Shown: one piece after another, positions 30,320 to 41,041 of the stretch | How positions within the stretch are numbered: the first letter of the stretch is position 1 | Layout: every line of letters begins with the position of its first letter | DNA from: Mycolicibacterium litorale | GTDB taxonomy: Bacteria; Actinomycetota; Actinomycetes; Mycobacteriales; Mycobacteriaceae | Direction of reading: 5' to 3' | DNA length: 64,000 nucleotides | Assembly (NCBI RefSeq): GCF_014218295.1 | Contig: NZ_AP023287.1 | Span: 1,674,001-1,738,000 of the forward strand | The notes under the pieces: generated by a model | The model's database searches: none | What the model saw: only the letters and a program-made list of their open reading frames with translations | Told to the model about the DNA's origin: nothing | Program-made: the position numbers and the translations under genes

Positions 30320-31681
30320 GTGACTGACGTAGATCTCGACCTCAGGGCGCTACCGCAGCCGCCGAAGAACCCGCTGCCGTACCGAAAGCTGCTGCCGCTG
30401 GTCCGCCATTTCCACACCGGTCAGGAAGTCCTCCGTCAGGCGGCCGGCCCGGTGATCCGGCTCAAACTCGGCCCGAAGTGGATGATCCCGCAGATCGTCG
30501 TGGTCACGTCACCGGCGGGCATCCGCGACGTCCTCGGCCGCAATCACGCCTCGGCCGAACGGTGCCGCGTCCACGACGAGGTGCGCGATCTGGGAGGCGA
30601 TAGCCTCTTCGTCCTGCTCAACGACCCGTGGGTGCGGCGCCGCCGGGCGCTGCAACCGGTGTTCACCAAGCCCAGTGTGCGAGGTTTCGGCGGGCACATG
30701 TCCCGTGCCGCGGAGATGGTCGGGGAGCGGTGGGGTGCTGAAGCCCGAGTGGACCTCGACGAGGAATGCCGCCGGCTGACGATGCGGTCGCTGGGCCGGT
30801 CGATCCTGGGTCTGGACCTCGACGAGAAGGCGGACGTGATCGCCGGACCGCTGCCTGTCGCCGCCGGTTACGCCGCCGACCGTGCCTTGAAGCCGGTGCG
30901 GGCGCCGCGCTGGCTCCAGACGCCCCAGCGCCGCCGGGCCACCGCCGCGGTGGCGACGATGAAGGCGGTGACCCACGACATCCTGCAGGCGTGCCGTGCC
31001 GATCCGACCCGGGACGCGCCCCTGGTCCACGCGTTGATCAACGCCTCGGACCCGGAAACCGGCCTCTCGCTGTCCGACGAGGACATCTGCAACGAGCTGC
31101 TGGTGTTCATGCTGGCCGGCCACGACACCACCGCCACGCTGCTGACCTATGCGCTCTGGGCGCTCGGGCACCACCCGGACTTCCAGGACCGGGTGGCCGC
31201 CGAGGCGCGGGCCATCGGCGACCGCGTGATCACACCCGACGACGTGGGCCGGCTCGGATACACCGTTCAGGTGCTCAACGAGTCGCTTCGCCTGTGCCCG
31301 CCCGCCGCTGGTGTGGGCAGGCTGGCGCTGCGCGACATCGAGGTCGACGGCTACCGCGTGGAGGCGGGCAGTCTGGTCGGCATCGGGATCTACGCGGTGC
31401 ACCGTGACCCCGCGCTGTGGGACCGCCCGCTCGAATTCGACCCGGACCGGTTCAGTCCCGAGAACTCCAAGGGCCGCGACCGCTGGCAGTTCATCCCGTT
31501 CGCCGGCGGACCTCGCGCCTGCATCGGCCAGCACTTCGCGATGCTGGAGGCGACGCTCGCGCTCGCCACCCTCATCCGGGATCACGAAATTCGTTCCGCT
31601 GACGGTGATTTCCCCCTGGAGACGCCCTACACCACCGTCGCCGCCGGACCGATCTTCGCCGATGTGCGCCGCCGAACGTGA
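30320..31681 (+). CDS. Cytochrome P450
   Basis: A 453-residue cytosolic P450 monooxygenase. Diagnostic motifs: I-helix AGHDTTATLL (oxygen activation), K-helix ExxR in NESLRLCPP, the PERF-like region FDPDRFSPENSKG, and the heme loop FAGGPRACIGQHFAMLE with the Cys ligand. It resembles the CYP1xx/CYP4-like mycobacterial P450s with a Pro-rich N-terminus (LPQPPKNPLPYRKLLPLVRH). The GTG at 30320 is used; the 548-residue ORF starting at 30035 fuses it artificially to a Rossmann remnant. Electrons may come from FprA plus a ferredoxin, none of which lies next to it. Substrate unknown. Confidence 0.92.
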   Translation: MTDVDLDLRALPQPPKNPLPYRKLLPLVRHFHTGQEVLRQAAGPVIRLKLGPKWMIPQIVVVTSPAGIRDVLGRNHASAERCRVHDEVRDLGGDSLFVLLNDPWVRRRRALQPVFTKPSVRGFGGHMSRAAEMVGERWGAEARVDLDEECRRLTMRSLGRSILGLDLDEKADVIAGPLPVAAGYAADRALKPVRAPRWLQTPQRRRATAAVATMKAVTHDILQACRADPTRDAPLVHALINASDPETGLSLSDEDICNELLVFMLAGHDTTATLLTYALWALGHHPDFQDRVAAEARAIGDRVITPDDVGRLGYTVQVLNESLRLCPPAAGVGRLALRDIEVDGYRVEAGSLVGIGIYAVHRDPALWDRPLEFDPDRFSPENSKGRDRWQFIPFAGGPRACIGQHFAMLEATLALATLIRDHEIRSADGDFPLETPYTTVAAGPIFADVRRRT

Positions 31682-31695
31682 CCTGACCGGTTCGC

Positions 31696-32229
31696 CTAAC
31701 CTGCCTTGACGATCGACAGCACCTCGGCGTTCGGCAGTGACGCCAATCGGCCCGGCTCGGCCAGGATCTTCGAGGCGCGCACGCCGCTGCCGACGACGAC
31801 CTGCGCCTGCGCGAGGACCTGCTCGTCGATCAGAACCGGCCAGTCGTCGGGCAGCCCCAGCGGCGTGATGCCGCCGTACTCCATGCCGCTGCGCGACACC
31901 GCGGCCGCCATCGGCGCGAACGAGATCTTGCGGGCGTCGAGCCGTTTGCGCACCACGCCGTTGACGTCGGCGCGCGTGGTGGCCAGCACCAGACACGCGG
32001 CGTACCACACCCGCTCGGCGCGTTTGGCTTCCACCACGACGCAGTTGGCCGACTGGGTGAGCGCGATGCCGTAGTGCGCGCAGAACTCGGCCGTGTCCGC
32101 CAGTCCGGGGTCGATGGGGCTCACCCACAACCCCTGCCCGCCGTGGCGTTGCACGTCGCGCCGGACGGGTTCGGCCACCAGGTCGAGCGCATCGGCGATC
32201 GGCGTGAACTCGAGTTCCCCCAACCGCAT
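31696..32229 (-). CDS. YbaK/EbsC-family aminoacyl-tRNA deacylase-like protein
   Basis: A 177-residue protein with the YbaK/ProX editing-domain fold, which clears mischarged aminoacyl-tRNA. Seen: AHYGIALTQSANCVVVEAK at the centre of the fold, the catalytic-type Lys in VRKRLDARKISFA and the GGITPLGLP loop. The exact tRNA specificity is not deducible. Its ATG overlaps the TGA of the upstream small gene by 1 bp (TGATG), so the pair is translationally coupled. Confidence 0.85.
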   Translation of the reverse strand: MRLGELEFTPIADALDLVAEPVRRDVQRHGGQGLWVSPIDPGLADTAEFCAHYGIALTQSANCVVVEAKRAERVWYAACLVLATTRADVNGVVRKRLDARKISFAPMAAAVSRSGMEYGGITPLGLPDDWPVLIDEQVLAQAQVVVGSGVRASKILAEPGRLASLPNAEVLSIVKAG

Positions 32230-32438
32230 CACCGTGACCCGGCTTCCGTGCTGTCCGTGCGGTCGCCCACGAACCGCAGGACCTCGGGGTCGGCGGAGGT
32301 GAACCTGTCGACCTCTTCGCCGCCGTCGCAGCGCAGCAACGCGATCGTCACCCGCTCCGGCGTGCGGGAGACGACCGTCCACACCGCACCGCTGTCCTGC
32401 CACCGCATGAGTTCCTCGACCCGGTCCCGCTCGGTCAT
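32229..32438 (-). CDS. Small conserved mycobacterial protein
   Basis: A 69-residue soluble protein starting MTERDRVEELMRWQDSG, with a beta-rich centre (VWTVVSRTPERVTIALLRCD) and an acidic end. GGGAAGGTGG precedes ATG 32438. I recognise the type as widely conserved in mycobacteria but without known function. It is coupled to the YbaK-like gene by a TGATG overlap, suggesting a shared role. Confidence 0.75.
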   Translation of the reverse strand: MTERDRVEELMRWQDSGAVWTVVSRTPERVTIALLRCDGGEEVDRFTSADPEVLRFVGDRTDSTEAGSR

Positions 32439-32487
32439 GGTGTCCACCTTCCCATGCGCCGCAACCGCCGTCGCTTACGCTGACGTC

Positions 32488-32913
32488 GTGGACGCAGCCT
32501 GGGCGGTGGCGGTCGCCGCGCTCTTCGTGTGGTTGGGGATGGTGCTGGCGATCTCGTTCCTCGAAGCCCCGTTGAAGTTCCGGGCGCCGGGTGTGACGCT
32601 GCCTCTGGGGTTGGGGATCGGGCGGTTGGTGTTCCGCGCCCTCAACGTCAGCGAGGCGGTGCTCGCGGCCGTGGTGGTGGTGGCCTTCGTGGTGCAGCGG
32701 CCGCCGGCGGGCGTCGTCGCCGCGACGGCGGTGGCGGTCGTGGTCCTGCTCGCTCAGGTGGTGGGGGTGCGACCGCGGCTCACGCGGAGGTCGGACGCGG
32801 TGCTGGCCGGTGCGGACGGACCGCGGTCGCATGCGCACTACGTGTACGTCGGTCTGGAGTTGGTCAAGGTGATCGCGCTGATCGTCGCCGGTGTGACACT
32901 CCTGGCAGCGTGA
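32488..32913 (+). CDS. Small integral membrane protein
   Basis: About 141 residues from GTG 32488 with four hydrophobic helices ([69 protein letters not shown]) and the motif [23 protein letters not shown]. Resembles conserved hypothetical membrane proteins of actinobacteria. Function unknown. It ends three bases before the iron box of mbtK. Confidence 0.7.
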   Translation: MDAAWAVAVAALFVWLGMVLAISFLEAPLKFRAPGVTLPLGLGIGRLVFRALNVSEAVLAAVVVVAFVVQRPPAGVVAATAVAVVVLLAQVVGVRPRLTRRSDAVLAGADGPRSHAHYVYVGLELVKVIALIVAGVTLLAA

Positions 32914-32915
32914 CC

Positions 32916-32934
32916 GTAGGTAAACCTACCCTCA
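32916..32934. promoter_or_regulatory. IdeR iron-box-like site upstream of mbtK
   Basis: GTAGGTAAACCTACCCTCA agrees with the IdeR consensus TTAGGTTAGGCTAACCTAA at about 13 of 19 positions. It precedes a TANNNT -10 candidate (TAGGCT, 32945-32950), which ends 10 bp before the mbtK ATG. Iron-bound IdeR would repress. Confidence 0.65.
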
Positions 32935-32960
32935 CTCCCTCGGGTAGGCTCGTCGCTCAA

Positions 32961-33599
32961 ATGACCGAGATCGATGAGGCGCTCAAGCCGGTCCTGCCCC
33001 GTGAACTGACCACCATCTCCGACGAGGTGCGGGCCGTGCCCGCCCCGCCGCTGCCGGTGCTGGCCGAGCCCTTCGCACTGCGCTGGGCCGACGCGGACGG
33101 CGACGCGGAGATGGTCTCGGAGTGGATGAACCGCCCGCACCTCGTCGAGGCGTGGGAGTACCCGTGGCCGCCGGACCGGTGGCGCCGCCACCTGCAGGCG
33201 CAACTCGACGGCGAGTACTCACGCCCGTTGATCGGCAGCTTCAAGGGCGCCGACGTCGTCTACGTCGAGCTGTACCGCGCGGCCAAGGACTCGATCGCCC
33301 CCCGCTACGCCGCCGATCCGTACGACATCGGCATGCACGCGGCGATCGCCGACCTGAAGTTCGTCAACCGCGGTTTCGCGCCGCTATTGCTGCCGCGTGT
33401 GGTGGCGAGCGTGTTCGAGATCGACCCGCGCTGCCGCCGCATCATGTTCGATCCCGATCACCGCAACACCGGCGCCCGCCGGGTGTGCGAGTTCGCCGGC
33501 TGCACATTCCTGGGTGAACACGATATGGCCAACCGGCGGATGGCGCTCTACGCGCTGCCACGCACACCGCAGGACGCACCCCGGCCCGTCGACACCTAG
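32961..33599 (+). CDS. mbtK: Lysine N-acyltransferase MbtK (mycobactin)
   Basis: A 212-residue GNAT-like protein matching the siderophore N-acyltransferases (MbtK/IucB type), which place the fatty acyl chain on the lysine epsilon-amino group of mycobactin. Characteristic pieces: [77 protein letters not shown] and [19 protein letters not shown]. It is convergent with mbtL-mbtM-mbtN, as Rv1347c is in M. tuberculosis, but an alpha/beta hydrolase gene now lies between them. Preceded by an iron box. Confidence 0.95.
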   Translation: MTEIDEALKPVLPRELTTISDEVRAVPAPPLPVLAEPFALRWADADGDAEMVSEWMNRPHLVEAWEYPWPPDRWRRHLQAQLDGEYSRPLIGSFKGADVVYVELYRAAKDSIAPRYAADPYDIGMHAAIADLKFVNRGFAPLLLPRVVASVFEIDPRCRRIMFDPDHRNTGARRVCEFAGCTFLGEHDMANRRMALYALPRTPQDAPRPVDT

Positions 33600-34333
33600 C
33601 TGACTCCGGTCAGATGCCGGGCCAGGAACCGGCCCGCCTCCTCGGCGGCGAACTCCGGTACGCCGGTGTGCCCGCCCATGTTGGCCTGCAGCGTCTTCTC
33701 CGCGGAGCCGAACGCGTCGAACAGGTCGAGGGCCAGCTGCCGGTCGTTCCCCTCGTCGTCCCACTGCAGCAGGACGTGCAGCGGAATGGTGACCCGCCGG
33801 GCCTCGTCCACCATGGCCGCGGGCACGAAGCTCCCGGCGAACAGAACGGCGGCCCTGACCCGCTCGTCGACCGCGGCCAGCCGGATCCCGATCGCGATCA
33901 CGCCACCGGAAAGGCCGACGGGGCCACCGATCTCAGGCAGCGACAGAGCTGCGTCCATGGTGGTCTGCCATTCCGGTACCGCCTTGTCGACCAGCGGGGG
34001 AACGAGCCGGTCGACGATCTCCTCGACCGGTTCGCCGGCTTCGATCGCCCGGCGTAGGTCGGCGCGCGCCGTGTCGACGGCGGCGAGGCGGGGCCGGTCA
34101 CCGCTACCCGGGAGCTCGATGGTGGCCGCCGCGAAGCCCGACGCGGCACAGTGGCGGGCACGCCCGACCAGGCGGGGATACATCGGATGCAGTCCGCCGG
34201 GGTGGCCCAGCAGGATCAGCGGGACCGGGCCGGACGCGGATGCGGGCGTCCACAGGATGCCCGGTACCTCGCCGAGGGTGAACCTGCGCTCGAGGACGTC
34301 GCCGTCGAGGCGCTGTTCGGCAGTGAAGTGCAT
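33596..34333 (-). CDS. Alpha/beta hydrolase (dienelactone-hydrolase-like) inside the mbt-2 locus
   Basis: A 245-residue alpha/beta hydrolase. Seen: oxyanion-type HPGG in [13 protein letters not shown], nucleophile elbow VGLSGGVI, an acid in [11 protein letters not shown] and the catalytic His in NMGGHTGVP. It lies between mbtK and mbtN and its stop overlaps the mbtK stop region by 4 bp, so the two genes are tail-to-tail. In M. tuberculosis mbtN and mbtK are adjacent, so this gene is an insertion into, or a fast-grower addition to, the locus. Whether it acts on mycobactin or its acyl chain is unknown. Confidence 0.85.
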   Translation of the reverse strand: MHFTAEQRLDGDVLERRFTLGEVPGILWTPASASGPVPLILLGHPGGLHPMYPRLVGRARHCAASGFAAATIELPGSGDRPRLAAVDTARADLRRAIEAGEPVEEIVDRLVPPLVDKAVPEWQTTMDAALSLPEIGGPVGLSGGVIAIGIRLAAVDERVRAAVLFAGSFVPAAMVDEARRVTIPLHVLLQWDDEGNDRQLALDLFDAFGSAEKTLQANMGGHTGVPEFAAEEAGRFLARHLTGVS

Positions 34334-34381
34334 GGTCGTGCCTTTCGGGAGAGCTGATGAACGGCGCTCCCGGACGACGAC

Positions 34382-34432
34382 CTACCGCCCGACCGTGACC
34401 CCGAAGAGGAGCACCCACGTCGATATGTTCAC
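34382..34432 (-). CDS. Possible 16-codon leader ORF upstream of the hydrolase
   Basis: On the minus strand GAGGAGG (34441-34447) lies 8 nt before GTG 34432, and the frame encodes MNISTWVLLFGVTVGR before TAG at 34382-34384. The SD is far stronger than that of most genes here. The hydrolase ATG is 48 bp downstream. No attenuator-type run of one amino acid is visible. May be a regulatory upstream ORF or a small hydrophobic peptide. Confidence 0.45.
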   Translation of the reverse strand: MNISTWVLLFGVTVGR

Positions 34433-34519
34433 GGGTACCACCTCCTCGTCACCTCGCACGGCCACCGGCACACTAGCAGTTCGGTCCTGCTCGGCCAACG
34501 GTTTTCCGACCGCCCAGGA

Positions 34520-35689
34520 CTACTCGTCGCCGGTCGGTGAGTTGATCAGCTCGTCGTAGCCGTCGTAGTCCGGCCGCATCGCCGCGGCGACGAGTTCCCA
34601 CAGCACCTCGTCGGTACCACCGCCCACCCGCGCGAGCTTCATGTCGCGCCACCACCGGCCCAGCGGAGTCTCGTCGGTCAGATAGCCGGAGCCGCCGAAG
34701 ATGTGCATGCACTCCGACAGCACCTCTTCGCCGAGTCGCGCGGCGCTCACCTTGATCGCGGCGGCGGCGCGCAGGTCGAGCCGACCGCCCGCGGCGATAC
34801 CCGCCAGTGCGTAGCGCAGCATGTCGACCCGGGCCTGAAGATCGGCCATCCGCATGCGCAGGGCCTGGTGCTCGTAGAGAGTGTGGCCGAACTGGCGGCG
34901 TTTCATCATGCGCGCCAACGTGATTCCGATGACGCGCTGGCTGGCGCCGGCGACCTGGCCGGCGATCGACAGTCGCTCGTGCGCAAGGCCCCACGAGATC
35001 GCCGCCAGTCCCGTCCCCGGCCGGGCGACGAGTGCGTCGGCGGGCACCCAGGTGTCGATGTGCACCGCCGCGGTGTCCAGCGGGCCGGCGCCCACCTTGT
35101 TGTACCGGGGCTGCACCTGCACCTGGCTGGTCGGTACGGCGATGACGACGACGTTGCCGTGCCGGCTGGTCGGGTCGTGGTCGACGCTGCGGGCCACCAC
35201 CATGATGTGATCGGCGATCGGCGACAGCGAGACGAACTTCTTGATCCCGCGGACCTCGTAACCGTCACGCGCCGAACGCACTTCGGTGCCGACGATCTGC
35301 AGATCCGACCCGCCCGAGGTCTCCGAGGCGCCGATGCACAGCACCGCCTCACCACGGATCGCCTGCTCGCAGATGGTGCGGAGGTAGTCGTTCTTGGCGA
35401 ACCGCCGCAGCAGCGCGATGGCCGAATCGTGCAGGCTGACACCCACGCCGATGCCCGCCGACCCCAGCCGGCCCAGCTCCAGCGCCAGGGCGACGAGTTT
35501 CGCGACGTCCGGCTGCTGGCCGTCACCCCACTTCTGGGTGAACACACCGGAGCGGCCGAGGTGTTCGATGAGCTGGCGCGGAAACCGTTCCGTCGCTTCG
35601 GCTTCCGCGGTCCAGGACCGCACCTGGTCGTCGAAGACGCGGTCCAGTAGCTCCTGGTAGTCGTCAGTGGTCTGCGCCGCGAGTGTCAC
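34520..35689 (-). CDS. mbtN: Acyl-ACP dehydrogenase MbtN (mycobactin)
   Basis: A 389-residue acyl-CoA dehydrogenase-fold enzyme that introduces the cis double bond into the ACP-bound acyl chain of mycobactin. Seen: [21 protein letters not shown]-terminus, [55 protein letters not shown] and [23 protein letters not shown] 35689 overlaps the mbtM stop by 4 bp (GTGA). It is the third gene of the mbtL-M-N operon and its product should use MbtL-bound acyl groups. Confidence 0.92.
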   Translation of the reverse strand: MTLAAQTTDDYQELLDRVFDDQVRSWTAEAEATERFPRQLIEHLGRSGVFTQKWGDGQQPDVAKLVALALELGRLGSAGIGVGVSLHDSAIALLRRFAKNDYLRTICEQAIRGEAVLCIGASETSGGSDLQIVGTEVRSARDGYEVRGIKKFVSLSPIADHIMVVARSVDHDPTSRHGNVVVIAVPTSQVQVQPRYNKVGAGPLDTAAVHIDTWVPADALVARPGTGLAAISWGLAHERLSIAGQVAGASQRVIGITLARMMKRRQFGHTLYEHQALRMRMADLQARVDMLRYALAGIAAGGRLDLRAAAAIKVSAARLGEEVLSECMHIFGGSGYLTDETPLGRWWRDMKLARVGGGTDEVLWELVAAAMRPDYDGYDELINSPTGDE

Positions 35690-37263
35690 CGGCTCACTTC
35701 CTCCATGCTTCGTTTCACTTCCAGTCGGCGCAGCTTGCCCGACGAGGTGCGCGGCAGGGCGCCGGGTTCGAGGAACACCACGTTCGACGGCACCACACCG
35801 CATTCGGATGCCACCCGCTGGACGAGCTCACTGCGGGCTGCCGGTTCGTCGGTCCCGCGGAACTCGGCGGCGATGACCAGACCCGGCCGCACCGCGGTGC
35901 CGTCGGTGCCGACGGCGACCACCGCACCTTCGCGGACGCCCGGCACCTGAGCGGCGACGCGTTCCACCTCGGCGGGGAAGATGTTGCGCCCGGCGACGGT
36001 GATGAGCTCCTTGGCCCGGCCGCACACGACCAGTCCGCTGTCGACGAAGTAGCCGAGATCGCCGGTGGGGAACCATGATTCGGGGTCGAGCGGGGCCTCG
36101 CCGAGATAGCCGGTCATCATCGACGATCCGCGGATCTCGATCTCCCCGACATCGCGGCCTTCCACGTGCTCGGTGGAGTCGTCGACCGGGGTGATCCGCA
36201 CCTGCACACCGGGTATCGCCCTGCCGACGACGGCGTGCTTACGCACGTAGCGACCGTCGTCGGTGCTGATCTCGACCTCGTCGACCTGCAGGCCGGATCC
36301 CAGAAGGGGAACCGTGACCGCACAGTTGGATTCGGCGAGCCCGTACGAGGGGGACAGGGCGGCGGGGTCGAACCCGAAGCGCGCCATCTCGCCGGCGAAC
36401 CGCCGGGTGCCGTCGCAGTCGACCGGCTCACCGCCGTTGAGTGCGAACCGCAGACGGCTCAGGTCGAGGTCGGCGAGCCTGCTGCCGTACTTGCCGATCA
36501 GGCCGAAGGCCATGTTGGGCGCCGCGGTCATCGTGGCGGCGCTTGCGGTCAGCCACTGCACCCAGCTGAAGGGGGACGACGAGAACGCCGAGGTGGGCGC
36601 CTGCCAGAGTTCCATCCCGCTCAGAGTGCAGGTGAACAGGAAGGTCAGCCCCATGTCGTGGTAGAGCGGCAACCACGAGCAGCCGACGTCTGCGGTGGTG
36701 GTGTCGATCCGGGTCTGCAGACCGCGCAGGTTCGCCAGGACCGCCTCGGGGGCGAGCTGGGCGGTGCGGGGCGTGCCGGTCGAACCCGCCGTACCCTGCA
36801 GCACGGCGAACTGGTTGCCGGCCTCGGGGGGTGTGAATGGTGAGGACCGCTGCGGCGATGCCATCTCGGTGACGTCGAGGACCGGCACCGGGTGTCCGAC
36901 GGCGCGCAGGGCGCCGAGATGCTCGCCGTGGCTCAACACGACGCCCGCCCCGATCGCCGCACAGCGTTGCATCGTGTTCTGGGCCCAGTGCGCGAGCTCG
37001 GCGCCACGGATCGGGCCGGGCAGGATCGACAGCGCCGCACCGGCGTAGAGCGTTCCGGGGATCGCGGCGATGAACTCGACGGTGGGTTCTCCCACGAGCA
37101 CGACAACGCTCGCGCCCTCGTCGCCGATGCGTGTGGCGACGTTCTCCGCCCGCTGATGCACCTCGGCCCACGGATGGCGACGCCACACCCCGTCGTCGAG
37201 CACGACGAGATCGTGGCCGCTGGACGTCATCGCATCGGCCAGCGCTGACGCCAGCGGGTTCAC
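35686..37263 (-). CDS. mbtM: Fatty-acyl-AMP ligase MbtM (mycobactin)
   Basis: A 525-residue adenylate-forming enzyme (FadD33/MbtM type) that activates a fatty acid and loads it on the carrier MbtL. AMP-binding motifs are readable: [20 protein letters not shown] (P-loop), [27 protein letters not shown], and the C-terminal catalytic Lys in [13 protein letters not shown] 37263 ([12 protein letters not shown]) overlaps the mbtL stop by 4 bp; the longer ORF to 37329 is antisense-like and lies within mbtL. Cotranslated with mbtL and mbtN. Confidence 0.93.
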   Translation of the reverse strand: MNPLASALADAMTSSGHDLVVLDDGVWRRHPWAEVHQRAENVATRIGDEGASVVVLVGEPTVEFIAAIPGTLYAGAALSILPGPIRGAELAHWAQNTMQRCAAIGAGVVLSHGEHLGALRAVGHPVPVLDVTEMASPQRSSPFTPPEAGNQFAVLQGTAGSTGTPRTAQLAPEAVLANLRGLQTRIDTTTADVGCSWLPLYHDMGLTFLFTCTLSGMELWQAPTSAFSSSPFSWVQWLTASAATMTAAPNMAFGLIGKYGSRLADLDLSRLRFALNGGEPVDCDGTRRFAGEMARFGFDPAALSPSYGLAESNCAVTVPLLGSGLQVDEVEISTDDGRYVRKHAVVGRAIPGVQVRITPVDDSTEHVEGRDVGEIEIRGSSMMTGYLGEAPLDPESWFPTGDLGYFVDSGLVVCGRAKELITVAGRNIFPAEVERVAAQVPGVREGAVVAVGTDGTAVRPGLVIAAEFRGTDEPAARSELVQRVASECGVVPSNVVFLEPGALPRTSSGKLRRLEVKRSMEEVSR

Positions 37264-37535
37264 GGGTTGCTCGGCGAGCTGGGCACCTTGGACAGGATGG
37301 CGGCTTCGAGATCGCCGACCGTATCGCAACTCAGCAGGTCTTCCTCGGTCAGCGCGACACCGAGGCGGTCCTCGATGGCGACCATGCCGACGGCGAACGC
37401 GACCGAGTCGAGTCCCACGTCGTCGATCAGTCTGGACTCACGGGTCACCCGACGAATGTCGACGTTCATGTCATCGCGCAGGATCTCGGTCAGGGCGGCG
37501 CTGACGGACTCAGGGTTACTCGTTTGCACGCGCAC
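37260..37535 (-). CDS. mbtL: Acyl carrier protein MbtL (mycobactin)
   Basis: A 91-residue acyl carrier protein. The phosphopantetheine site is the Ser in [20 protein letters not shown]; the four-helix pattern with [20 protein letters not shown] is normal for ACPs. It carries the fatty acyl chain for mycobactin from MbtM through MbtN to MbtK. GTG 37535 is used (GTG 37529 also in frame). First gene of the mbtL-M-N operon, with an iron box about 20 bp upstream. Confidence 0.92.
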   Translation of the reverse strand: MRVQTSNPESVSAALTEILRDDMNVDIRRVTRESRLIDDVGLDSVAFAVGMVAIEDRLGVALTEEDLLSCDTVGDLEAAILSKVPSSPSNP

Positions 37536-37553
37536 GGACGGTACACGTCATGG

Positions 37554-37572
37554 TCAGGTAAGGCTAGGCTTA
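37554..37572. promoter_or_regulatory. IdeR iron-box-like site upstream of mbtL
   Basis: TCAGGTAAGGCTAGGCTTA agrees with the IdeR consensus TTAGGTTAGGCTAACCTAA at about 14 of 19 positions and is partly palindromic (GGTAAG..CTTACC). It lies 19-37 bp before the mbtL start codon, overlapping TAGCCT, a possible -10 element on the minus strand. Confidence 0.75.
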
Positions 37573-37592
37573 CCGTCGCGGGTCGGCCAGGG

Positions 37593-38585
37593 TCACATCG
37601 TGTCGCGGTCGACCGAGACCGCATCCACCACCGGTCCGACGGTGACCACGGCGCGGCCTGCGGTCAGCGCATCGACCACCGCCAGACTTGTCGCGATCCG
37701 CTCGGGGGTGTCGACCGCGATCGTCGTCACCGGAACGCGGCGACCGACGCGCAGGACGCTGTCGGTCAGCGTCGCCGCGTCCCCGTCGAAGCCCCACACT
37801 CCGCGCAGCACCGTCACTCCCGCGGTCCGGTGGACCTCGCGCAGGCGGTCCACCAGTGCGCGGTGCACCGGCACGCCGTCGTACCGCGTCGTTGCGCAGG
37901 TCTGCACGGTCAGTTTCCGACGGACCTCGGGGTCGGGGAGCGGCGCGACGGGCGGCGTGCGGGTGGTCACGGTCTCGACGGTCAGCAACTGCACCGCGGA
38001 CATGCTCCGCAGGTCATCGACGGCGGCGACGGCCCGGTCGGTCGGCCCGGTGCCGACCACCACCGCCGGGACGTCGAGGTTGCGGCCGAAGAAGACGGCA
38101 CGCCGTCGTCGGCCGCCGGCGATACCGTCGACACCGAGGTATGCGATCGCCGCGCGGAAGCGGTGACGGCGGAACACGTCGCCGACGGCGACGTAGGCGG
38201 GCGCCCCCGAGACCCGCCGTCCCCGCGGGACGTAGGCGGTCAGCGTGACCGACGGTGTGGCCGGCAACGGTGCGTCCGCCGACCGCACGGATTCGAGCGT
38301 GACCAACCCGCGCGGGAGGAGGCGGGCCGTCTCCGAGGCGAGTCGCCGGATCGTCTCCGCGGGCCCCACGGCGGTCACCGCCAGCGGCGGGTCTTCCGAC
38401 CCCGACAGCGTCACGTCACTGCGCAGGTCGTGGCGCGGCCCGAAACCCGCGATCCCCCGGATCACGACGCTGGCGACCACCGGGGCGGCGGTGTACAGGT
38501 CCAGCAAGGCGTCGGCGGTGAACCGGTCGCCGCTGCGCTGGCGCTCCCCGAAGTACGCCGTCGACCTCAGGAGCTCGCCTGTCAC
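37593..38585 (-). CDS. Tandem DUF190 domain protein of the fluoride (crcB) operon
   Basis: About 330 residues containing two or three DUF190-type ferredoxin-like repeats (DALLDLYTAAPVVASVVIRGIAGFG at the start, PVHRALVDRLREVHRTAGVTVLRGVWGF near the end, a middle copy near VFRRHRFRAAIAYLGVDGI). DUF190 proteins commonly accompany crcB fluoride channels and resemble PII-like sensor folds. GTG 38585 overlaps the crcB stop by 4 bp. The middle copy is Arg-rich and degenerate. Likely a cytosolic regulator or accessory of fluoride export; not proven. Confidence 0.8.
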   Translation of the reverse strand: MTGELLRSTAYFGERQRSGDRFTADALLDLYTAAPVVASVVIRGIAGFGPRHDLRSDVTLSGSEDPPLAVTAVGPAETIRRLASETARLLPRGLVTLESVRSADAPLPATPSVTLTAYVPRGRRVSGAPAYVAVGDVFRRHRFRAAIAYLGVDGIAGGRRRRAVFFGRNLDVPAVVVGTGPTDRAVAAVDDLRSMSAVQLLTVETVTTRTPPVAPLPDPEVRRKLTVQTCATTRYDGVPVHRALVDRLREVHRTAGVTVLRGVWGFDGDAATLTDSVLRVGRRVPVTTIAVDTPERIATSLAVVDALTAGRAVVTVGPVVDAVSVDRDTM

Positions 38586-38941
38586 AGCAGGCTCCCCAGC
38601 CACAGCCCCGCCGCGGCGGCCGCGAGACCGAGGACGACGCTGCCGGCGACGTTGGCCACGGCCGCCCAGCCGCGGCGCTCCTCGGCCAGCCGGTGGGTTT
38701 CCAGCATCCAGGTCGAGAATGTGGTGTAGGACCCGACGAATCCGACACCCGCCAGCAGCGCGACATGAGGGTCGAGGGCGGCACCGGCGAGGACGCCGAG
38801 GACCAGGGCGCCGCTGATGTTGACCGCCAGCGTCCCGTACGGGAACGGCCGACCCAGCGCCGAGGTGACCGCGCGGTCGACGAGGAAGCGGCACACCGCG
38901 CCTGCGCCGCCGAGCACCATCACACCCGCCCACACGATCAT
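38582..38941 (-). CDS. crcB2: Fluoride channel subunit CrcB (second copy)
   Basis: A 119-residue four-helix Fluc protein. Typical segments: [42 protein letters not shown] and [19 protein letters not shown] (the TTFST pore motif). Fluc channels are dual-topology dimers; with two adjacent unequal genes, a heterodimer is expected. Its ATG overlaps the stop of the preceding crcB gene (ATGA) and its stop overlaps the DUF190 start, so all three are coupled. Matches the crcB1/crcB2 pair near pgmA in M. tuberculosis. Confidence 0.92.
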   Translation of the reverse strand: MIVWAGVMVLGGAGAVCRFLVDRAVTSALGRPFPYGTLAVNISGALVLGVLAGAALDPHVALLAGVGFVGSYTTFSTWMLETHRLAEERRGWAAVANVAGSVVLGLAAAAAGLWLGSLL

Positions 38942-39336
38942 CGGCGGATCCGCGCCCGCCGCACCAGGGCGGTGGCGACGACGACCGCCGCCAGCCCGGC
39001 CGCCAGGCTCGCGGCGGTGTAGCCCACCGCCAACCCGACATGCCCGCGTTCGAGCATCCGCACGGTCTCCACCTGCATCGTCGAGAACGTCGTCAAACCA
39101 CCGCACAAACCCGTTCCCAGCAACGGGCGGCGGTAGCTGGACACCGGCAGCCGCTCGAGCAGTCGGGTGGTGAAGTAGCCGAGCAGGAACGCGCCGACGA
39201 TGTTGACGGTGAACGTCGGCCACGGCCAGCGCCCGGGCTCGGGGGCGGCGAACTCCTCGAAGACCGCCCGCGCCAGCGTGCCCACCGCGCCACCGACGAA
39301 CACCGCGGCCAGTTCACGACCGTCGAAACGGGGCAT
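38938..39336 (-). CDS. crcB1: Fluoride channel subunit CrcB (first copy)
   Basis: A 132-residue Fluc channel subunit with four helices: [60 protein letters not shown] and the C-terminal helix with a basic tail RRARIRR. The positive tail should fix its orientation opposite to the partner. ATG 39336 is chosen, since an upstream extension to 39462 has no channel character. Divergent from pgm with about 70 bp between. No fluoride riboswitch was recognised. Confidence 0.92.
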   Translation of the reverse strand: MPRFDGRELAAVFVGGAVGTLARAVFEEFAAPEPGRWPWPTFTVNIVGAFLLGYFTTRLLERLPVSSYRRPLLGTGLCGGLTTFSTMQVETVRMLERGHVGLAVGYTAASLAAGLAAVVVATALVRRARIRR

Positions 39337-39406
39337 GACCGAGAGTATGGCGGGAATACCCCCACCGTCGGGCAGTGCCACGTTGCAAGGGAGCAGAATC
39401 GAGACC

Positions 39407-41037
<1,631 letters not shown>

Positions 41038-41041
<4 letters not shown>

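Noticed and set aside
30035..31681. A single 548-residue Rossmann-P450 fusion protein.
   Set aside because: The stretch between the two parts is low-complexity, the Rossmann part is truncated, and the P450 has its own GTG with a normal N-terminus.
39337..39406. Fluoride riboswitch upstream of crcB.
   Set aside because: The short divergent region to pgm has no conserved fluoride-aptamer sequence on the crcB strand.
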